Shown one piece after another: positions 19,656 through 26,748 of a DNA stretch of 64,000 bases. Source of the DNA: Pumilibacter intestinalis (GTDB lineage Bacteria > Bacillota > Clostridia > Christensenellales > Pumilibacteraceae); NCBI RefSeq assembly GCF_943193005.1, contig NZ_CALPCH010000002.1, positions 147,269 through 211,268 on the forward strand, given 5' to 3'. The notes beneath the pieces were generated by a model, which ran no database searches, was not told the origin of the DNA, and saw only the letters and a list, made by a program, of their open reading frames with translations. Both the position numbers and the translations under genes were made by a program. Numbering within the stretch: the first letter of the stretch is position 1; each line of letters begins with the position of its first letter.

Positions 19656-20941
19656 AAGAGCTTATACCCATATTGGACGGAAACGGAGATTTATCGAGGA
19701 TTTTCGAGCGCGGAAAACTGAACTCGGGAGAGATACTCGGCACGGTAAAAAAGATAATAGATGACGTTCGCAATCGCGGCGACAAAGCTCTTTTCGAATA
19801 TACCACAAAGTTCGATAAGATAAGTCTGGACTCCGAGAGCGTAAAAGCGACTCGGGAGGAAATAGACGAGGCGTATAGAGCCGTGCCGCAAAAAACTTTG
19901 AACGCGCTTAGAAGAGCCAAAGAAAACATATTCGAGTTTCACAAGCGGCAAAAGAGAAAAGACGATATAGTAACCGCGGGAGGAAAAACCACGGGCATAC
20001 TGTACAGACCCGTAGAACGCGCGGGGCTATACGTTCCCGGCGGCAAAGCGGCGTATCCGAGTTCGGTGCTCATGTGCGCGTTGCCCGCGGTTGTGGCGGG
20101 AGTATCCGATATTATAATGACGACGCCTGCGGGCGGCGGATTAAATCCGCTCACGCTTGTTGCGGCGAACGAGTGCGGAGTAAGCAAAATATACAAAGTA
20201 GGCGGAGCGCAAGCGATTGCGGCTATGGCATACGGAACGGAAACAGTTCCCAAAGCGAGCGTAATAAGCGGACCGGGCAACATATACGTGGCTTTGGCTA
20301 AGCGCGAGATTTACGGCGCGGCGGGCATAGATATGATAGCGGGACCGAGCGAAATACTCATAATTGCCGACAACACGGCGAACGCAAAGTTCGTAGCCGC
20401 AGACTTGCTGTCGCAAGCCGAGCACGACGAACTTGCGATGAGTTTGCTCATAACCGACAGCCGCGAGCTTGCGGAGAAAGTAAAAGAAGAACTTTATACG
20501 CAACTGAAAACTTTGGAAAGAGCCGCTATAGCCGAAAAGTCGCTGTGCGATTACGGCAGTATAGTAGTTGTGAAAGATATAGACCGAGCCGTGGAGTTGG
20601 CGAACAAAGTAGCTCCCGAGCATTTGGAACTTTGCATTAAAGACCGAGAAAAATATCTTTGTAAGATTACGAACGCGGGCGCGGTGTTTTTGGGTAATTA
20701 CTCGCCCGAGCCGTTGGGCGATTATTACGCGGGCACAAACCACGTTTTGCCCACGTCGGGCACTGCGGCGTTTTGTTCCGCGCTCGGCGTAGACAGTTAT
20801 ATGAAAAGAATTAGTTTGATAGAGTACGACTCGAACTCTCTCGAGGCGGCGGCGGAAGATATCATTGCTCTTGCGCAAGCGGAAGGACTCACCGCGCACG
20901 CCAACTCCGTGAGAACGAGAATAATTAAGGAGACGGTATGA
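19652..20941 (+). CDS. hisD: Histidinol dehydrogenase
   Basis: Oxidises histidinol to histidine in two NAD+-dependent steps, the end of the pathway. The 429-residue protein has the Pro-Gly-Gly segment, Gly-Pro-Gly-Asn-x-Tyr-Val, Ala-Gly-Pro-Ser-Glu, the zinc/catalytic Gln-Ala-Glu-His-Asp and the late Gly-x-x-Ser-Pro-Glu-Pro-type region. ATG 19652 overlaps the hisG stop (ATGA) and follows GGAGGGGAG; an open extension upstream inside hisG is not used. Confidence 0.97.
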   Translation: MKELIPILDGNGDLSRIFERGKLNSGEILGTVKKIIDDVRNRGDKALFEYTTKFDKISLDSESVKATREEIDEAYRAVPQKTLNALRRAKENIFEFHKRQKRKDDIVTAGGKTTGILYRPVERAGLYVPGGKAAYPSSVLMCALPAVVAGVSDIIMTTPAGGGLNPLTLVAANECGVSKIYKVGGAQAIAAMAYGTETVPKASVISGPGNIYVALAKREIYGAAGIDMIAGPSEILIIADNTANAKFVAADLLSQAEHDELAMSLLITDSRELAEKVKEELYTQLKTLERAAIAEKSLCDYGSIVVVKDIDRAVELANKVAPEHLELCIKDREKYLCKITNAGAVFLGNYSPEPLGDYYAGTNHVLPTSGTAAFCSALGVDSYMKRISLIEYDSNSLEAAAEDIIALAQAEGLTAHANSVRTRIIKETV

Positions 20942-21519
20942 GAGAAGGACGGCAGGAAAGAAAGACCAAAGAAACGGAAATTTGCGTAAAGATGAACCTC
21001 GACGGAAACGGCGCGTACGATATTTCAACGGGCGTTGGATTTTTCGACCACATGTTGGAGCTGTTTTCGTGTCATTCGGGCATAGACTTATTTGTGAGCG
21101 TTAAAGGCGATATCAAAGTTGACGCGCACCACTCGGTGGAAGACGTGGGCATAGTCATGGGCAAACTCTTGCACGAGTTGCTCGGCGACAAAAAGGGAAT
21201 TGCCCGTTACGCAACCTCTTATATACCCATGGACGAAACCCTTGCCCGCACGGTGATAGACGTGAGCGGCAGACCCTGTTTGGTTTATCGCGCCGACGGA
21301 CTGAAGGGAAAGACGGGCGATTTCGACACCGAGCTTACCGAAGAATTTTTCCGCGCGTTTTGCTCTTACGGCATGATAACAGCGCACGTCGAGCTACTCT
21401 ACGGCGGAAACTTGCACCACATGGCGGAAGCTGTTTTCAAGTCGTTCGCGCACGCTCTTTCCGACGCGGTGAAAACTACGGGCGAAAAGATACCGAGCAG
21501 TAAAGGAATTTTGGAATGA
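20938..21519 (+). CDS. hisB: Imidazoleglycerol-phosphate dehydratase
   Basis: Dehydrates imidazole glycerol phosphate, using manganese. The 193-residue protein is the monofunctional form (no phosphatase domain). It has Gly-x-Gly-Phe-Phe-Asp-His-Met, two metal sites of the His-His-Ser-Val-Glu-Asp and His-His-Met-Ala-Glu type, and Asp-x-Ser-Gly-Arg. ATGA overlaps on both sides (hisD and hisA). Confidence 0.97.
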   Translation: MREGRQERKTKETEICVKMNLDGNGAYDISTGVGFFDHMLELFSCHSGIDLFVSVKGDIKVDAHHSVEDVGIVMGKLLHELLGDKKGIARYATSYIPMDETLARTVIDVSGRPCLVYRADGLKGKTGDFDTELTEEFFRAFCSYGMITAHVELLYGGNLHHMAEAVFKSFAHALSDAVKTTGEKIPSSKGILE

Positions 21520-22232
21520 TACTGTTTCCCGCTATAGATATACTCGACGGCAAGTGCGTAAGACTTTTGCACGGCGAATACGATAAAGTTACCGAATACG
21601 GCGAGCCCGTAGTCATGGCGAAAAAGTGGGCGGATAACGGCGCGGAATATTTGCACATAGTGGATTTGAACGCCGCGAAAAGCGGAGCGGAAGAAAATCT
21701 GAGTTTAATTCGCGAAATAGCCAAAGCGGTAAAAATATCGGTGCAAACGGGCGGCGGAGTGCGCTCTCTCGACGATATCGAAAAAAGACTTTCGGGCGGC
21801 GTTGCGAGAGTAATACTCGGCACGGTTTGTTGCGAAGAACCCGATACGGTAATTCGCGCAGTAAAAGAATTCGGGGCGGAGCGCATTGTGTGCGGCATAG
21901 ACGCCAAAGACGGTTGCGTAGCCACGAGAGGTTGGCTCTCGAGCGCGAACGTAACTCCCGTAAATTTGGGCAAAGAGATGTACGGCGCGGGCGTAAGATA
22001 CGTTGTGTATACCGATATCCGCAACGACGGCGCACTCAGCGGAGTGAACGTGGCGGCATGCAAAGAAATGGCGGATAAAACGCGGCTTAAAGTGATAGCG
22101 AGCGGCGGAGTGAGCGGCGCGGCGGATATTCGCGCTCTCAAAGCACAAAGAATGTACGGCGCGATACTCGGCAAGGCGTTGTATGAAAACAAGCTCACCC
22201 TTTCGGACGCGCTTGCGGCGGCAAAGGAGTAA
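21516..22232 (+). CDS. hisA: ProFAR isomerase HisA
   Basis: Isomerises the ribosyl part of the ProFAR intermediate. The 238-residue TIM barrel opens with Phe-Pro-Ala-Ile-Asp-Ile-Leu-Asp-Gly-Lys-Cys-Val-Arg-Leu, holding the catalytic Asp, and includes Gly-Gly-Gly-Val-Arg and the Ser-Gly-Gly-Val phosphate site. It shares ATGA with hisB. The sister barrel hisF, normally next, is missing from the operon. Confidence 0.96.
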   Translation: MILFPAIDILDGKCVRLLHGEYDKVTEYGEPVVMAKKWADNGAEYLHIVDLNAAKSGAEENLSLIREIAKAVKISVQTGGGVRSLDDIEKRLSGGVARVILGTVCCEEPDTVIRAVKEFGAERIVCGIDAKDGCVATRGWLSSANVTPVNLGKEMYGAGVRYVVYTDIRNDGALSGVNVAACKEMADKTRLKVIASGGVSGAADIRALKAQRMYGAILGKALYENKLTLSDALAAAKE

Positions 22233-22238
22233 AAGATT

Positions 22239-22865
22239 ATGAACGTGAAATTCAATTCCGACGGACTTGTAGTGGCTATAGCCGCCGACGCTTACACAAA
22301 CGAAGTGCTCATGCAAGCGTATATGAACGCCGAAGCACTCGAGAAAACTTTGCAGACGGGCAAGGCTCATTATTACAGCAGGAGTCGCAAAAAGCTGTGG
22401 CTTAAGGGCGAAACGAGCGGGCACTATCAAAAAGTGATAGAGGTACGAACCGATTGCGACGGCGACTCGATATTGTTGCGCGTGGAGCAGACGGGCGCGG
22501 CGTGTCATACGGGAGAACGCAGTTGTTTTTACACCGTTATGAAAGAGTTCGAGAAAGTTCCTAATATCGCCGTGCTTTTCAGGGATTGCGAAACGATTGC
22601 GAAAAGGCGCAACAATCCGCAAGCAGGCTCGTATACAAACTACTTGCTCGATAAAGGCGTGGAAAAAATTTGCAAAAAAATCGGTGAGGAGGCTTCCGAG
22701 AGCATAATAGCGGCAATGAAAAACGATAAAGACGAACTTGCTTGCGAACTTGCCGATTTGTATTATCATACGTTCGTGCTCATGAACGACAGGGGCATAA
22801 CGCTTTCCGACGTGCTTGCCGTGCTCGAAGAACGCGCGGCTTCCGAAAGAAAAAGAAATTATTGA
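22239..22865 (+). CDS. hisIE: Phosphoribosyl-AMP cyclohydrolase / phosphoribosyl-ATP pyrophosphatase HisIE
   Basis: A 208-residue fusion doing steps two and three of histidine synthesis. Residues 1-110 are HisI: Cys-Asp-Gly-Asp-Ser and the Cys-His-Thr-Gly-x-x-Ser-Cys zinc site. From about residue 120 follows HisE, with the helical Gly-Glu-Glu-Ala-Ser-Glu and Glu-x-Ala-Asp-Leu-Tyr-Tyr-His pyrophosphatase residues. It is the last his gene here and is followed by a terminator. Confidence 0.95.
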   Translation: MNVKFNSDGLVVAIAADAYTNEVLMQAYMNAEALEKTLQTGKAHYYSRSRKKLWLKGETSGHYQKVIEVRTDCDGDSILLRVEQTGAACHTGERSCFYTVMKEFEKVPNIAVLFRDCETIAKRRNNPQAGSYTNYLLDKGVEKICKKIGEEASESIIAAMKNDKDELACELADLYYHTFVLMNDRGITLSDVLAVLEERAASERKRNY

Positions 22866-22882
22866 TATTAAAGTATTGCTTG

Positions 22883-22914
22883 AAAACGAAACCTCGGCGG
22901 GTTTCGTTTTTTTT
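22883..22914 (+). terminator. Rho-independent terminator of the his operon
   Basis: Eleven-base-pair stem, AAAACGAAACC at 22883-22893 and GGTTTCGTTTT at 22900-22910, six-base loop, then more T. It lies 17 bases after hisIE. Confidence 0.9.
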
Positions 22915-23000
22915 GTGCGATAAATGCGTGAAAGCGTCGAAAACGTATAAAAATTATCAATAATTATGATTAACATTCAAAAACTATGAAGCTATATGAG

Positions 23001-23029
23001 TTTACTTATTTTACCGTTCTTGCTAATAT
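23001..23029 (+). promoter_or_regulatory. Likely promoter of the Spo0A C-domain gene
   Basis: TTTACT at 23001-23006, 17-base spacer, TAATAT at 23024-23029 with an extended -10 TG at 23021-23022. Transcription would begin near 23036, giving a leader of about 20 bases. A TATAAT at 23031-23036 is also present but has no well-spaced -35. Confidence 0.5.
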
Positions 23030-23055
23030 TTATAATATATACAGGAGGTAAAATT

Positions 23056-23415
23056 ATGAAGAAACAAGTGAACAAAGCCACGGTACAAAAGTTGTTGATA
23101 AGTCTCGGCGTTGCGCCGAGCATGAACGGATATCGTTATTTAACGAGCGCGATACTTTTGAAGATTGCTCGCGAGTCCATAACTATGTGCGGATTATATT
23201 CCGAAGTTGCGAAATTGCAAAACACAACAGCTTCGGCTGTGGAGCGTTGCATGCGTTTCGCCGTTATGCGCGTGTATAACGCGAACAAACTCGAGGGGCT
23301 GAACGATTTATATAATGCGAATATAATTTGCGAATTGCCCCGATTATCCGATTTTATTATGTATATAGTGGAGTATTTATGTTGTTTTTATCAGGATGAT
23401 GAATTGGTATATTAA
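23056..23415 (+). CDS. Stand-alone Spo0A C-terminal DNA-binding domain protein
   Basis: A 119-residue protein that aligns along its length with the effector domain of Spo0A: Leu-Gly-Val-x4-Asn-Gly-Tyr-x-Tyr-Leu-x-x-Ala-Ile near the start, then Leu-Tyr-x-x-Val-Ala-Lys, Asn-Thr-Thr-Ala-Ser-x-Val-Glu-Arg and Ile/Val-Glu-Tyr-Leu near the end. The receiver domain of Spo0A is absent, so it is unlikely to be controlled by phosphorylation. It may bind 0A-box-like sites. ATG 23056 has a perfect AGGAGGT at 23043-23049; the frame is open further upstream, but that part is promoter. It is a single gene between the his operon and comEC. A truncated Spo0A remnant is the alternative, but the good promoter and ribosome site argue for a working gene. 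Confidence 0.82.
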   Translation: MKKQVNKATVQKLLISLGVAPSMNGYRYLTSAILLKIARESITMCGLYSEVAKLQNTTASAVERCMRFAVMRVYNANKLEGLNDLYNANIICELPRLSDFIMYIVEYLCCFYQDDELVY

Positions 23416-23434
23416 AATAAGCAAGTCCATATAT

Positions 23435-23464
23435 TTGACAAAATTTGCCTCGATAGGTTAAAAT
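23435..23464 (+). promoter_or_regulatory. Promoter of comEC
   Basis: Perfect TTGACA at 23435-23440 and TAAAAT at 23459-23464, 18-base spacer. Transcription would begin near 23471, about 30 bases before the ATG. Confidence 0.7.
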
Positions 23465-23474
23465 AATACAGTCG

Positions 23475-23481
23475 TTCGACA
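23475..23481 (-). promoter_or_regulatory. Possible 0A box (Spo0A-type operator)
   Basis: Read on the minus strand, this is TGTCGAA, a full match to the known Spo0A core heptamer, with TT before it on the minus strand (TTCGACAA on the plus strand). It lies just past the inferred comEC transcription start. A heptamer can occur by chance several times in a window this size, so the call rests on its position and on the adjacent Spo0A C-domain gene. Confidence 0.25.
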
Positions 23482-23501
23482 ATAATCTTTTGAGGAATTA
23501 A

Positions 23502-25673
23502 ATGCGGCGGTTCGTTAATTTGCGTATAATGCTTATAGGTGCGCTCGGCGAAACCGTCGCTATTTTTATATTGTGCGCGTCGGGCGTGAACAAAACTCTT
23601 TCTTTGGCTCTTATGCTCGCATTTATTACCGTTCTTTGCTCTGCGGCTGTGATTGCGTACAAAAAAGGAGCAATGAAACTGTGCGCGGCGTTTGTGCTTT
23701 GCTTAATCGTTTGCGTTTTAACGAATATTTCTTTCGAGGTAAGAACGTCATCTTATAATCAAGTAGACGTAAGCGCGGAAACCGAATATACGGTAGGCGG
23801 TTACGCGGACAGTATTTCTTGGGATAACGGCTACGTAAAAAGCATTATCGTAAGCGGCGTTACGGTAAACGGCGAGAAGATAGGCGGCAACGTGGAAATA
23901 TTCTTATCCGATGACGAAATAACTTTCGATACGATTTCGCCCGGTTATGCGATAGTTGCGAGCGGCAAACTGTATGCGATAAAACTGCTTGACGGCATAG
24001 ACGTAAACGGCACGGCGTACCGCAAGGATTTGAGATACAAACTTTACGCATCTTGCGACAATATATACATAAGACCGGACTCGCCGAAAGGATTGCTCGG
24101 TTTGCGCCGCGTAATATTCGAGAAATTGAGAGCGGTTTGCGGGCATGAATACGGAGCTGTGGCGTACTGCATGCTCACGGGCGACAAAAGCGAACTTTAC
24201 GATTCGACTACGAGATTATACAGTTTGAGCGGATTGGGACACGTGCTTGCCGTTTCGGGTTTGCACGTAGGCGTGATAGTGGGAGCATTCGGAATGCTGC
24301 TCGGAAAATTGCGCGTAAGAAAGTCCGTTCGCGTGGGCGTGATTTCGGCTCTTCTCGTGTTGTTTACGGTGTTTGCGGGAATGTCCGCTTCGGTAATAAG
24401 AGCGTCGGTCATGTGTTTTATAGGATTGCTCACTTTGGTTAACGGGCAACGCAAAGACGGATTGAGTTCGCTGTGCGCCGCTTATACGCTGATACTTGTA
24501 TTCGAACCGTTCTTGTTGTTCGAGGTCGGATTTTTAATGAGCTTTTCGGCGGTTTTCGGGCTTGTGCTTTTTGCTCGCACGTTTGAAAAGTATTTGCTTA
24601 AAGCGCGTATTCCCAAATTTATCGCTTTGCCGCTTGCCGCAACCGTTGCCGTGCATATATCGATATTTCCCGTAACGGCGTACTTTTTCGGCACTGTGAA
24701 CACGTATTCGATTTTGTTGAATTTGTTGATAGTTCCGTTTATGTCGCTGCTGTATTTGTTGAGCGTGATTTGTACGCCGCTTGCGCTGTTGTTCGGCTTC
24801 GATATGCCGTTGAAATTTGTGGGCATAGGATTTGCGGTTACCGATTTGGTAGTGGGAATAGTGCCGCATTTGCCGCTCAACAGTGTTTACGTTTACGCCG
24901 ATAAACACATATTTTTACTGTATCCTGCGTATTTTGCCGCGAGCGCGTTTTTCATGTTGCCGAGGTTCAAACGCACCGTATCGATAGCGATATTCGCGCT
25001 GCTTGTCGCGGCTGTCGCCGCACCCACGGTTGCAACGTTCGGCATTCCCGAAGAAATACGTTACGGGGTTATACCCGTAAACGGGCACGCCGACGTAACC
25101 ACGGTTATTATAGACGATAAAGTTACCGTAACGGGCGATATAAAAGATTTGGCGGCGTTGACCGCAACGTTGCGGGCGCACAATATACGCAAAATAGATT
25201 GTTTGCTCGTTAACCGACTTAACGAAAGAACGGGGAACGGGCTTACGGATTTAATTCTCGACTATAAAGTGGACAAAATAGTTTGCACTCTCGAAAGCAC
25301 CGAGGCAGACGGACTGAGCGCGATTGGCAAGAGCGGAAATTTTTATTTGTTCGATGAGTGCGGCATAGATAATATATTTCCCGTATATTCCGAAAAGGGC
25401 AAGCACCTCGGATACCGTTACGAGTTTTCCGAAACAGTTTCTCTTTTGTCGGTGGGGTATTCGTCGAGCTACGTAAACGTGCCGAGTGAAATTATAGACA
25501 AATCGCCCGTTATAAGATGTTTCATGTATCTTAATTCCATGCCCGACAGGGTTTATTTAACAAACATGGCAAAAGGATATCTCGGGGAAGAGCCGAGATA
25601 TCAGTACGGTTTGGCGGACGAAGGAGCTTACGTATTCAAAATTTTGAACGGAGAGTTGATTAAACGGATATAA
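23502..25673 (+). CDS. comEC: ComEC/Rec2 family competence membrane protein with degraded C-terminal domain
   Basis: A 723-residue membrane protein of the DNA-uptake channel family. Two or three N-terminal membrane helices are followed by an OB-like external domain (about 85-220), then the Competence domain with the conserved Gly-His-x-Leu-Ala-Val-Ser-Gly-Leu-His-Val and about eight helices (about 235-500). The C-terminal part should be a metallo-beta-lactamase domain with His-x-His-x-Asp-His; here the aligned stretch after Lys-Ile-Asp reads Asn-Arg-Leu-Asn-Glu-Arg and no metal ligands are visible. ATG 23502 has TGAGGA upstream. Its end overlaps the convergent lipoprotein gene by 14 bases. 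Confidence 0.85.
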   Translation: MRRFVNLRIMLIGALGETVAIFILCASGVNKTLSLALMLAFITVLCSAAVIAYKKGAMKLCAAFVLCLIVCVLTNISFEVRTSSYNQVDVSAETEYTVGGYADSISWDNGYVKSIIVSGVTVNGEKIGGNVEIFLSDDEITFDTISPGYAIVASGKLYAIKLLDGIDVNGTAYRKDLRYKLYASCDNIYIRPDSPKGLLGLRRVIFEKLRAVCGHEYGAVAYCMLTGDKSELYDSTTRLYSLSGLGHVLAVSGLHVGVIVGAFGMLLGKLRVRKSVRVGVISALLVLFTVFAGMSASVIRASVMCFIGLLTLVNGQRKDGLSSLCAAYTLILVFEPFLLFEVGFLMSFSAVFGLVLFARTFEKYLLKARIPKFIALPLAATVAVHISIFPVTAYFFGTVNTYSILLNLLIVPFMSLLYLLSVICTPLALLFGFDMPLKFVGIGFAVTDLVVGIVPHLPLNSVYVYADKHIFLLYPAYFAASAFFMLPRFKRTVSIAIFALLVAAVAAPTVATFGIPEEIRYGVIPVNGHADVTTVIIDDKVTVTGDIKDLAALTATLRAHNIRKIDCLLVNRLNERTGNGLTDLILDYKVDKIVCTLESTEADGLSAIGKSGNFYLFDECGIDNIFPVYSEKGKHLGYRYEFSETVSLLSVGYSSSYVNVPSEIIDKSPVIRCFMYLNSMPDRVYLTNMAKGYLGEEPRYQYGLADEGAYVFKILNGELIKRI

Positions 25674-26553
25674 CTTTTTGCAAAGTTATGTTTGTTTCTC
25701 CCGACGGCGCGGACAAAAAAGTAAGAGTGCCGTCGGTTAAATTAAAGCGGAGATAATAAAGCGTATCTTCGTTTTCCAAAGAATTAACGATTATCGCACC
25801 GTTTTGAGCATATAAATATAAAAACGATAGCTCGTTGTTCTCGTTGTCGGTACAAGTTACGGTGCAGTCAATCATATTAAATTCAACGGTTATATCGCAA
25901 CCGTATTCGTATACGTTATCGTTGCCGCAGTAACTGCCGTTTGCGTTTTCCAAAAACTCTTCCACCGAAATCAAGTCGCCTTTTGTAAGAGTTATTCCGT
26001 AATCTTGCGAGCTTTCGGCAAATGCTTCGTATTCGGTATTATAGGATAGAGTCGTTTCTTTGGCTTGAGTACATAAAGTAACGGAGTCGTCGGATACCGA
26101 AAATCTTTCTATTTCTTCGCGAATAAATTCGTCGCCGCTATCGTCTAAATAGCAATAGTAAGAGCCGCTTGAGAGTTCGCCGTTATCGTCTATTATAATT
26201 TTGTATTCGTAAGTTTCTAAATCTATAATCCAACCGCGCCACGTTCCCGCGAATTTGTGCTTAGTAGGTTCTTCGATTTCGGGCGGAACGGGTTGTTCGG
26301 GCTTAGGCTCTTCGGGTTCGGGAGGTTGAGTATCCGGCTCTTCGGGTTTCGGTTGTTCCGGTTTCGGTGATTCGGGCTTTGGTTGTTCTTGCTCGGAGTC
26401 GTCGGGTTCATCATTGTTGTCTATTGCGGGAGGAGTGGCGTTTTGCGTTTCTTCGTTGCAAGCCGTTGTAAATGCCGCCGTAAAAACAAGCAAAAGTATG
26501 AGCAAATACAAACAAGCGGTTTTGAGTACGTTCGTCTTTCTTTTCGTCATCAT
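25660..26553 (-). CDS. Putative lipoprotein with Pro/Glu-rich spacer
   Basis: I do not recognise a family. The 297-residue protein has a lipoprotein signal: basic start, hydrophobic stretch (about 12-29) and a Thr-Thr-Ala-Cys lipobox with Cys32. Residues 40-95 are a spacer of repeated Pro-Lys-Pro-Glu and Pro-Glu-Glu units, followed by an acidic, Tyr- and Thr-rich beta-type domain of about 200 residues that begins Phe-x-Gly-Thr-Trp-Arg-Gly, a start often seen in small beta-barrel lipocalin-like lipoproteins. It is likely anchored on the outside of the membrane. The start could be either of two adjacent ATGs. It is monocistronic and convergent with comEC. Confidence 0.72.
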   Translation of the reverse strand: MMTKRKTNVLKTACLYLLILLLVFTAAFTTACNEETQNATPPAIDNNDEPDDSEQEQPKPESPKPEQPKPEEPDTQPPEPEEPKPEQPVPPEIEEPTKHKFAGTWRGWIIDLETYEYKIIIDDNGELSSGSYYCYLDDSGDEFIREEIERFSVSDDSVTLCTQAKETTLSYNTEYEAFAESSQDYGITLTKGDLISVEEFLENANGSYCGNDNVYEYGCDITVEFNMIDCTVTCTDNENNELSFLYLYAQNGAIIVNSLENEDTLYYLRFNLTDGTLTFLSAPSGETNITLQKVISV

Positions 26554-26597
26554 ATGTTTTTCCTCGATATATTTATTTTTTCGAAACCCTTGCTTAT

Positions 26598-26626
26598 AGC
26601 ATAAAACAATTGTTAAAAAATGTCAA
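26598..26626 (-). promoter_or_regulatory. Promoter of the lipoprotein gene
   Basis: On the minus strand a perfect TTGACA (complement of 26621-26626), 17 bases, then TATGCT (complement of 26598-26603). A palindrome AACAATTGTT at about 26605-26614 lies inside the spacer and could be an operator. Confidence 0.5.
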
Positions 26627-26682
26627 GTAAATTGCGGCGCAAAAAAACTTATTAAAATTTTTCGCAAAACGCTTGAAATTGA

Positions 26683-26711
26683 TTGAAAAAACGGCGTTTT
26701 CATGTTATAAT
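26683..26711 (+). promoter_or_regulatory. Promoter of the ftsK-rimO-pgsA-cinA-recA operon
   Basis: TTGAAA at 26683-26688, 17-base spacer, perfect TATAAT at 26706-26711 with an extended -10 TG at 26703-26704. Transcription would begin near 26718, with a leader of about 30 bases. Confidence 0.8.
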
Positions 26712-26748
26712 AAAGAGTAGTATCAAAGTTTGGCTAACGGAGTTAAAG

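Noticed and set aside
22866..23055. An RNA gene or riboswitch in the his-to-Spo0A-domain gap
   Set aside because: Beyond the terminator and the promoter, I saw only AT-rich sequence without a conserved fold.
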